20,749 bases of DNA from Sulfurimonas sp. (GTDB lineage Bacteria > Campylobacterota > Campylobacteria > Campylobacterales > Sulfurimonadaceae). Positions 5,196 through 11,822 of this stretch are shown here, piece by piece. The stretch's first letter is position 1. Each line of letters opens with the position of its first letter. The stretch is from positions 1-20,749 of the forward strand of contig JAMOMX010000474.1 in NCBI GenBank assembly GCA_027066935.1. The letters run 5' to 3'. The notes beneath the pieces are model-generated. The model saw only the letters and a list, made by a program, of their open reading frames with translations, did not search any database and was not told where the DNA came from. Position numbers and translations under genes: made by a program.

Positions 5196-6001
5196 TGAGA
5201 GTTTATAAGACAAAAGGTAATGTTCAAGCAAAACCATACTATACAGATAGATATTGGGTAGCTCCACAAGTTGCTAAATTTGATGTACAAAGTGATGAAG
5301 TATTTACAAAAGATTTAGAGGTTATTAAATCTAAATTTAATGTACTTGAAGCATTTATCCAAGTTGAGCAGATGACGGTCTTTATTAATCCACAAGATAA
5401 TTACAAAGTATTAGAACTCTTAAAAGAAGAGCTAGAATATACTCAACTCTCAGAGATGAGTGCTATTGACTTTATAGAACAACGTGATGGTTTTGAAGTT
5501 TTTTATCAAATGTTAAGCATGAATAAGCGCAAGCGTATCCGTATTAAAATGTTTATTAAAAATGGTGAATCTGTTAACTCTGTTGAAAAATTATTTCGTA
5601 GTGCAGATTGGAGTGAGCGTGAGATGTTTGATATGTTTGGTATTGAAGCTAACTCCCATCCATTTATGAAACGTATCCTTATGCCTTATGACTGGCATGG
5701 ATATCCTCTTCTTAAAACTTATCCATTAGAGGGTGATGAGTTTGCTGCATGGTATGAAGTAGATAAAATCTATGGAAAAGAAGCAAGAGAAGAGATTGGA
5801 CCTGAAATTCGTGATTGCTCTACTGTTGATAGATATGATTCTGATCGCTTTGCTCGTCTTGGTCACGAAGTTCCTATTGGAACAAAAATCACAGGTAATG
5901 AACCAAAAAATAAAGAAAATTACCAAGAAGATGGTGGCGTATTCTTAATCAAAAAATTAGACAAAGATAGCTCTAAAGTTATCGATGATCCACAAAGATA
6001 G
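5195..6001 (+). CDS. nuoC: Complex I 30-kDa subunit C
   Basis: The product has 268 residues; it is a peripheral-arm subunit that packs against NuoD and NuoI. The family signature is clear at about 140-170: SEREMFDMFGIE, then HPFMKRILMPYDWHGYPLLK. The protein is longer than many stand-alone NuoC proteins (often 160-220 residues): about 45 residues precede the core and about 85 follow the signature, ending in a charged tail. It is separate from NuoD, unlike the NuoCD fusion of enteric bacteria. The start overlaps the nuoB stop by one base, so expression is probably coupled. Confidence 0.93.
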   Translation: MRVYKTKGNVQAKPYYTDRYWVAPQVAKFDVQSDEVFTKDLEVIKSKFNVLEAFIQVEQMTVFINPQDNYKVLELLKEELEYTQLSEMSAIDFIEQRDGFEVFYQMLSMNKRKRIRIKMFIKNGESVNSVEKLFRSADWSEREMFDMFGIEANSHPFMKRILMPYDWHGYPLLKTYPLEGDEFAAWYEVDKIYGKEAREEIGPEIRDCSTVDRYDSDRFARLGHEVPIGTKITGNEPKNKENYQEDGGVFLIKKLDKDSSKVIDDPQR

Positions 6002-6012
6002 GGCGGTAAAAT

Positions 6013-7254
6013 ATGGCACAAATAAAAAATAGATTAAATCCGTTTTTTGAAAATATCACTTTTGATAGAAGTGACAATGAACTAATACTAAATTTTGGTC
6101 CTCAGCATCCATCTGCTCACGGTCAACTTCGTTTGATGCTTCATCTTCAACAAGAACAAATTGTAAAAGCTCATCCAGATGTTGGATATCTTCATCGTGG
6201 TATGGAGAAAATGGCTGAAAACATGATTTATAATGAGTTCATGCCAACAACAGATAGAATGGATTATATCGCTTCATCTTCGAATAATTATGGATTTGCA
6301 CTTGCAGTTGAAAAACTTGTTGGACTTGAAGTTCCTCGCCGTGCACAAGTAATTAGAATGATGCTTTTAGAGATAAATCGATTGATGTCTCACCTTTTTT
6401 GGTTAGCAACAACTGCATTAGATGTTGGTGCAATGACAGTATTTCTTTATGCTTTTAGGGAGAGAGAGTACCTAATGGATATTATTGAGGGGTATTGTGG
6501 GGCTAGACTTACACATTCAGCTATCCGTATTGGTGGTGTTCCTTTAGATATTCAAGATACTTTTATAGCTCAACTTAAAGATTTTCTTGATAAGTTTCCT
6601 CAAAATATTAAAGATTATGAAGATTTGCTTGATACTAATCGTATTTGGTTAATGAGAATGGAAGAGGTTGGTGTTATTTCAACTGAGATGGCACTATCAT
6701 GGGGTTGTACAGGTCCAATGCTTAGAGCTTCAGGAGTTCAATGGGATATTCGTAAAGAGGAACCATATGAACTTTATGATGAAGTAGAGTTTAGGGTGCC
6801 TTGGTCTGACAAGGGTGATAATTTTGCTCGTTACCGTATTTATATGGAAGAGATGAGAGAGTCTGCAAAGATTCTATATCAAACAATTGATATGTACAAA
6901 AAAACTCAAATTCATAATCAAACAGAGTTGATGGCCCATTCTCCAAAGTATGTATCAGCTTCAAAACTTGATATTATGACTCAAAACTATTCCCTTATGC
7001 AACATTTTGTACTTGTAACACAAGGTATGAGACCACCTGTTGGAGAGGTCTATATAGCTACAGAATCACCAAAAGGTGAGCTTGGTTATTTTATTAACTC
7101 TCAAGGTGGAGCATATCCATATAGATTAAAAGTTCGTGCACCATCTTTTTGGCATACAGGTATTTTAACTGACCTACTTCCAGGTCACTATATTCCAGAT
7201 GTTGTATCAATTATTGGTACTACAAATATTGTATTTGGTGAGGTTGATAGATAA
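6013..7254 (+). CDS. nuoD: Complex I 49-kDa subunit D
   Basis: The product has 413 residues, the usual length. It forms the quinone pocket with NuoB. Seen signatures are NFGPQHPSAHGQLRL (27-41, including the quinone-site histidines), GYLHRGMEKMAE (58-69), DRMDYIASSSNNYGFA, ALDVGAMTVFLYAFREREY and TGPMLRASGVQWD, all in the family order. The gene starts 11 bases after nuoC ends. Its TAA overlaps by one base the ATG of a 34-codon ORF. No missing residue is obvious. Confidence 0.95.
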   Translation: MAQIKNRLNPFFENITFDRSDNELILNFGPQHPSAHGQLRLMLHLQQEQIVKAHPDVGYLHRGMEKMAENMIYNEFMPTTDRMDYIASSSNNYGFALAVEKLVGLEVPRRAQVIRMMLLEINRLMSHLFWLATTALDVGAMTVFLYAFREREYLMDIIEGYCGARLTHSAIRIGGVPLDIQDTFIAQLKDFLDKFPQNIKDYEDLLDTNRIWLMRMEEVGVISTEMALSWGCTGPMLRASGVQWDIRKEEPYELYDEVEFRVPWSDKGDNFARYRIYMEEMRESAKILYQTIDMYKKTQIHNQTELMAHSPKYVSASKLDIMTQNYSLMQHFVLVTQGMRPPVGEVYIATESPKGELGYFINSQGGAYPYRLKVRAPSFWHTGILTDLLPGHYIPDVVSIIGTTNIVFGEVDR

Positions 7255-7358
7255 TGAAAAAAATTAATAATATTTCTCTCATTGAAGATGAAGCTTTAGT
7301 GAGAGGAATTGAAACTGGACTTGTTCAGATTCAAGGAGACCAATATGAAACGCTATGA
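7254..7358 (+). CDS. 34-codon unknown ORF between nuoD and the nuoE substitute
   Basis: The ORF starts at ATG 7254, overlapping the nuoD stop by one base, and stops at TGA 7356-7358, 14 bases inside the next gene. The peptide (start MKKINNISLIEDEALVRGIE, end GDQYETL) is acidic and predicted soluble, without cysteine or a membrane segment. A GAGG at 7240-7243 is a weak ribosome binding site, so it would depend on coupling to nuoD. The ORF fills exactly the gap that otherwise would be the only sizeable untranslated gap in this part of the operon. I recognise no family. It could be a real small subunit, a coupling leader for the next gene, or chance. Confidence 0.4.
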   Translation: MKKINNISLIEDEALVRGIETGLVQIQGDQYETL

Positions 7359-7569
7359 TTTAAGACATTTAAAAAATAATTATGAGTCTCGTATGAAAGA
7401 GATTTTAGATAAACATAAAGTTGGTGAAGTTGCTATTTTTTTATTTGAAATTGGTGATTTTACTCCAATTCAAAACTCAGCAGATTTAGTAAAAGAGTGT
7501 GGATATGATCTATTAAACTCATTAAAGTTCAATGAAGTCGATTGGACTATCGTTGTTAAAAAAGGATAA
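7345..7569 (+). CDS. Small NuoE-substitute protein of Campylobacterota complex I
   Basis: ATG 7345 with a strong AAGGAGA (7333-7339) gives 74 residues, starting MKRYDLRHLKNNYESRMKEI and ending FNEVDWTIVVKKG. A possible upstream TTG at 7309 is rejected in favour of the well-placed ribosome binding site. Position and length match the short protein that takes the place of NuoE in Helicobacter (HP1264) and Campylobacter (Cj1575c), as I remember them. True NuoE is about 160 residues with four cysteines for a 2Fe-2S cluster; here only one cysteine (in KECGYD) exists, so no such cluster can be bound. Its role is probably structural or in docking the electron donor module. Function is inference from context. 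Confidence 0.7.
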   Translation: MKRYDLRHLKNNYESRMKEILDKHKVGEVAIFLFEIGDFTPIQNSADLVKECGYDLLNSLKFNEVDWTIVVKKG

Positions 7570-7578
7570 GGGTGAACT

Positions 7579-9621
7579 TTGAGTAAAGTATATTTCTCGA
7601 CTTGGCGTGCAGAACATATCAATAATATTGGTAAAGATGAAGATTCATGGGAAGAATCAGCATATAATTTGCCAGCACAATATAATGAACACTCCTCTTC
7701 AAAAGCGTTTATTGGTTGGGATGGAGTAGCTCTATTTGATAAAGATGTAGATGTTGTAAAACTTGCAGCGGAGTATGCTCACCAATATCAAGAGTATTCT
7801 GAAGCATGTGGAAGGTGTGCACCTGGTAGATGGGGTGGACGTATTTTATATGATCTATTGGATAAAATTGCTCGTGGTGAGGGTTCTATGTCAGATATGG
7901 ATCATTTAAAAGAGATTGGTAAAAGTATGCAACTTACATCTAAGTGTGAGATTGGTAAAACTGTACCAAACCCTTTGCTTGATTTGATGACACACTTTGA
8001 AGATACATTTTTAGAGTGTATAAAGGGTCAAAAACCATCAAAACACTATAATGAAAATGTAGAATATATAGCTAAGATAACAGCTCCTTGTATGGATGCT
8101 TGTCCAGCACATGTTGATATCCCTGCATATATAGAGGGTGTTCGTGATGCTAGACTTGATGACTCACTTCGTGCAACTAGACAAACTATGCCCTTAGCAC
8201 ACGCTTGTGGTCGTGTTTGTCCACATCCTTGTGAAGATGAATGCAGAAGAGCTAATCTTGACTCTCCAATATCTATTATGGAGCTAAAACGTCTTGGTGC
8301 TGATTATGAAACTGATCATAATTTAGGTTTTTATCATCCAGGTAAGGGTAAGAAAAAGAAACCAAATGGTAAAAAAGTAGCTGTTATTGGAGCTGGTCCT
8401 GCTGGACTTACAACAGCATACTATTTAGCACTTGATGGTGTTGAGGTTGATGTGTATGAAGCTCTACCAGTTTTAGGTGGCGAAGTTACAGTTGGTGTAC
8501 CAGAATATCGTATGCCGTGGGATAAATACTCACAAGATATTGAAGCTGTAAAAGATTTGGGTGTTAATTTTATAATAAATCATGAAGTAACTGCTGATGA
8601 GATGCGTGAATTTGAAACCACTTATGATGCAACTATGATAGCATCAGGTACTAGGCTTTCTAAAAAAGTTCGTTGTGAAAATGAAAGACCAGAGATAACT
8701 GGTTATTGGGGTGCTATCGATTTTCTTGATCGCATAAATTTATATGAAAAATTTGATGTCCCTTTAACTGAGGAGCAAAAAAAAGAGTATGCAATTGATG
8801 CAGACTTTGTTGATTTGACTGGTAAGACAGTAGTGTGTGTTGGTGGTGGATTTACATCTATGGATGTTGTTCGTTGCTCTATCCGTGCAGGTGCATCTAG
8901 GGTTATTATGATTTATCGTCGTGATGAGAAAACAATTATTCGTAACACTACCTATGAAGAGTATCACGAAGCTGTTGAAGAGGGTGTAGAGTTTATTTTT
9001 CACTCAGCAGTTGAGCGAATGAATGAAGAAAATGATGTACTGAAATCGCTTGATTTTAATATGTTTGAACTTGTTCCAGATCCAGATGGTGGTCGTGCTC
9101 AACTAGTTAAAATCGATGATGGTGACTTTAGTCTTGATGTTGATTATCTTATTCCTGCGGTTTCTCAAGCAGCTGATTTAAACTTTTTACCTAGTGAATG
9201 GGAACTAGAGATGACATCATGGGCTACAATTAAAACTAATGGTATTGATTATATGACAAGTCGTAAAGGTATTTTTGCATCAGGGGATTGTGAATATGGT
9301 CCAATGACAATTGTAAATGCAGTTGGACAAGCTAAGCGTGGTGCATCAGTTATAAGTAGATTTATCCAAAATGGTGGAGAGATTACACTAACTGATGATG
9401 AGATTATGGAAGATCATCTTCGTAAAATGAAAGTTTATGATAAAAAAGAGAAAGTTACTGGTTGGTTAGCTGGAGTTCCTCGTCAAAAATCTGAGGTAGT
9501 AGATGTTGATAATCGTAAATATAATAATGTAGAAGTTAATTTTGGTTTTACTTCTGAACAAGCTCAAAGCGAAGCTGAGCGTTGTATGCGTTGTTATTAC
9601 ATAGCTATGGTAGCAAAGTAG
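7579..9621 (+). CDS. NuoF C-terminal domain fused to GltD/NfnB-like FAD-NAD(P) oxidoreductase
   Basis: The product has 680 residues. The start is TTG at 7579, after AAGGGTGA; no ATG fits. Residues 70-145 match the C-terminal cluster domain of NuoF (EACGRCAPGRWGG, then SKCEIG), but the third N3 cysteine is Gly83, leaving C77, C80 and C123. Residues 165-235 have the cysteine pattern of the GltD N-terminal iron-sulfur domain: C171, C175, C210, C214, C218 and C222. A FAD site follows at KVAVIGAGPAGLTTAYYLA (266-284), then a nucleotide site at TVVCVGGGFTSMDVVR (417-432) with YRRDE (446-450), which in GltD-like enzymes favours NADPH. The end has ERCMRC (C669, C672). The FMN/NADH domain of NuoF is absent. 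It probably feeds electrons to NuoG, from NAD(P)H or a ferredoxin-type donor; donor identity is inference. Confidence 0.85.
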   Translation: MSKVYFSTWRAEHINNIGKDEDSWEESAYNLPAQYNEHSSSKAFIGWDGVALFDKDVDVVKLAAEYAHQYQEYSEACGRCAPGRWGGRILYDLLDKIARGEGSMSDMDHLKEIGKSMQLTSKCEIGKTVPNPLLDLMTHFEDTFLECIKGQKPSKHYNENVEYIAKITAPCMDACPAHVDIPAYIEGVRDARLDDSLRATRQTMPLAHACGRVCPHPCEDECRRANLDSPISIMELKRLGADYETDHNLGFYHPGKGKKKKPNGKKVAVIGAGPAGLTTAYYLALDGVEVDVYEALPVLGGEVTVGVPEYRMPWDKYSQDIEAVKDLGVNFIINHEVTADEMREFETTYDATMIASGTRLSKKVRCENERPEITGYWGAIDFLDRINLYEKFDVPLTEEQKKEYAIDADFVDLTGKTVVCVGGGFTSMDVVRCSIRAGASRVIMIYRRDEKTIIRNTTYEEYHEAVEEGVEFIFHSAVERMNEENDVLKSLDFNMFELVPDPDGGRAQLVKIDDGDFSLDVDYLIPAVSQAADLNFLPSEWELEMTSWATIKTNGIDYMTSRKGIFASGDCEYGPMTIVNAVGQAKRGASVISRFIQNGGEITLTDDEIMEDHLRKMKVYDKKEKVTGWLAGVPRQKSEVVDVDNRKYNNVEVNFGFTSEQAQSEAERCMRCYYIAMVAK

Positions 9622-9625
9622 GAGG
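9621..9625 (+). promoter_or_regulatory. Ribosome binding site deciding the nuoG1 start
   Basis: GGAGG lies 7 bases before ATG 9633 and begins within the TAG stop of the preceding gene. It favours that start over an upstream in-frame TTA/ATG reading from 9582, which would add 17 unrelated residues. Confidence 0.7.
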
Positions 9626-9632
9626 GGGTTTG

Positions 9633-11822
9633 ATGATAAAATTTTATATTGATTCAAAAGAAGTAACCTCTAAATCTGGTGAGTCTATTTTAGATGTTGC
9701 TAGACGCGAAAATATCTATATTCCAACTATGTGTTATTTGCCTAAGGCATCTGCTAATGCATCGTGTCGTATGTGTAGTATTGAAGTTGAAGGTCAAGAT
9801 GGTTTTATACTTTCTTGTAATACGCCACCTATTGAGGGTATTAAAGTAATTACTAACTCTGATTCTCTGTATCATGAGCGTCAAAACATTATGAAACTTT
9901 ATAATGTTAACCATCCACTTCAATGTGGTGTTTGTGATAAGAGTGGAGAGTGTGATTTACAAAACAAAACTTTAGAGTTTGGTATTAGTGAGCAAAACTT
10001 TGCAGTTCGTGATCAAGCGCGTAAAAAGAAAAAATGGGGTATTCATACTTATGACCCAGCTTTGTGTATACTTTGTGAAAGATGTACAACAGTGTGTAAT
10101 GAAACGGTTGGTAACGAGGCACTTTATATTAAACCAGGTGGGTATAAATCTCATATAGATATACGACTTGCTAATTGTATTGAGTGTGGAGAGTGTATCT
10201 CTGTTTGTCCAGTTGGAGCTATGGCATCAACAGAATTTAAATACAGTGCAAATGCGTGGGAGTTAGATAAAGTTCCATCTTCTTGCTCACACTGCTCAAG
10301 TGCTTGTCAACTCTATTATGAATCTAAAGATGGTGAAGTAAAAAGAGTTACAAATGAATCTGACTTCTCATCTTTATGTGGAGCTGGTAGATTTGGTTTT
10401 GATTTTGAAAATAGAGTTAAATCTAAAGATGAAGAGGCGTTTAATAAAGCTATTGAAGCTTTTAAGAGTGCTTCAAATGTTGTATTTAGCTCTATCATCA
10501 CAAACGAAGAGGCTTATTTATTAAATGAGTTAAAGAAAAAACTTGGTTTTAATCTTGTAAATGATGAAGCAAGAGCTTACCAAAACTTTATGAGAAGTTT
10601 TTCTAAGTTTGCAAACACTTCACTTTATAATGCAACTATAGACGATTTAAAAACAAGTGATTATATTTTAAGTATTGGTTGCTCAATTGAGAGTGACAAC
10701 CCTATGGTTAAATTTGCTGCATCTCAAGCTGTCAAGTATAAAAAAGCATTTGTTTCAACTATAGCACCAGTTGAAGAGTATGCAATTTCAAATGTAATTT
10801 CATTATATATTAACAATGAAGTTGGAAGTGAAGAAGCAGCATTAGCAATGATAGCGGACACATTTATAGAAGATAAATCAACTCAAGAAGAATTTTTTGA
10901 TTCTTTAGATTTTGGTTATTTAAGTGGAGAGAGCAATATCTCAGAAGAGGAGCTTGCTCTTTTAAAAATAAACTACAAAAGAAAAACAAACCCTATTCTT
11001 GTTATTGGTGAAGATGTGATTAATCATCCAAGAGCAAATAACATAGCAGCAATAGCTGGATATTTACAAAAAAGTGGATTATTTAAAGTTGTGATAGTCC
11101 CACCACTTACAAATACCTTAGGTGTAAGTTTAATTTGTGATTTAGATGAGCTTATAGCTGGCTCAACTGTAGGTTATAATGTAAGTGCAGACTTTACTTT
11201 AAGTGCTAAAGGCAGTGGTGATTTAGATATGCCAGCTTTAAATCAACAAGAGGGAACTTTTGTAAATATAGATAAGAACTTGGTTGTATTAAATGCAGGT
11301 GTAATACATAATGGATATGAATTAAATGATATTGCAAATGTACTTGGATTAGAGAGTGAAAATATTATTGATTATACACCTAAATTAGGTTTTGAGACAA
11401 TAGAGTTTGATAACCTTGATAACTACTTTGATAATGTTGGTAATGCATATCGTGGATATAAAATAAAAACAGTACAAAATAGAGAAAATTTACAACTTGA
11501 TGAAGTAGAAGAGTTAGGAGAGTTTAATGGAAGTGTTATTTATTCAAGAAATCCATTAAGACAATTTAATATTTTTACAAAAGATTGTAAACAGATTAAA
11601 GAAAAGATGGAACTAGTAGGTTCAGAGCAATTTGCAATAGCATCGAAAATCAAATCGGGAGACAATGTAAAGTTTAGTGTGGATGGAGTTGAGTTTATTA
11701 GACACTTTAAAGTGGATAAACATATGAAAGGTACGGTTGCTTATAACCCAACTTTTGATATGGATTTAAAATCTTCAAGCTATAGGTACAATCAAGTCAA
11801 ATTAGAGGTTATAAATGAGTAA
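9633..11822 (+). CDS. nuoG: Complex I subunit G, first copy
   Basis: The product has 729 residues. The iron-sulfur ligands are complete: 2Fe-2S C34, C45, C48, C62; the His/Cys cluster N5 with H94, C98, C101, C107; two ferredoxin-like sets C145/148/151/155 and C182/185/188/192; and the molybdopterin-type 4Fe-4S set C218, C221, C225, C249 (N7). After about residue 255 comes a molybdopterin-oxidoreductase-like region that has no cofactor role in complex I. It carries electrons from the NuoF module to NuoI. The gene follows the NuoF/GltD fusion directly and overlaps nuoG2 by 8 bp. Compared with the second copy, the segment between the ferredoxin sets is shorter and the later charged insertion is missing. 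Confidence 0.92.
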   Translation: MIKFYIDSKEVTSKSGESILDVARRENIYIPTMCYLPKASANASCRMCSIEVEGQDGFILSCNTPPIEGIKVITNSDSLYHERQNIMKLYNVNHPLQCGVCDKSGECDLQNKTLEFGISEQNFAVRDQARKKKKWGIHTYDPALCILCERCTTVCNETVGNEALYIKPGGYKSHIDIRLANCIECGECISVCPVGAMASTEFKYSANAWELDKVPSSCSHCSSACQLYYESKDGEVKRVTNESDFSSLCGAGRFGFDFENRVKSKDEEAFNKAIEAFKSASNVVFSSIITNEEAYLLNELKKKLGFNLVNDEARAYQNFMRSFSKFANTSLYNATIDDLKTSDYILSIGCSIESDNPMVKFAASQAVKYKKAFVSTIAPVEEYAISNVISLYINNEVGSEEAALAMIADTFIEDKSTQEEFFDSLDFGYLSGESNISEEELALLKINYKRKTNPILVIGEDVINHPRANNIAAIAGYLQKSGLFKVVIVPPLTNTLGVSLICDLDELIAGSTVGYNVSADFTLSAKGSGDLDMPALNQQEGTFVNIDKNLVVLNAGVIHNGYELNDIANVLGLESENIIDYTPKLGFETIEFDNLDNYFDNVGNAYRGYKIKTVQNRENLQLDEVEELGEFNGSVIYSRNPLRQFNIFTKDCKQIKEKMELVGSEQFAIASKIKSGDNVKFSVDGVEFIRHFKVDKHMKGTVAYNPTFDMDLKSSSYRYNQVKLEVINE

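Noticed and set aside
5726..5926. Minus-strand ORF inside nuoC, and similar minus-strand ORFs inside nuoF/gltD, nuoG, nuoH, nuoL and nuoM
   Set aside because: They lie opposite well-supported genes, have compositions expected from antisense reading, and lack plausible ribosome binding sites or known motifs.
9582..9632. Longer N-terminus for the first NuoG
   Set aside because: It overlaps the end of the NuoF/GltD gene, adds unrelated residues, and the strong GGAGG supports ATG 9633.
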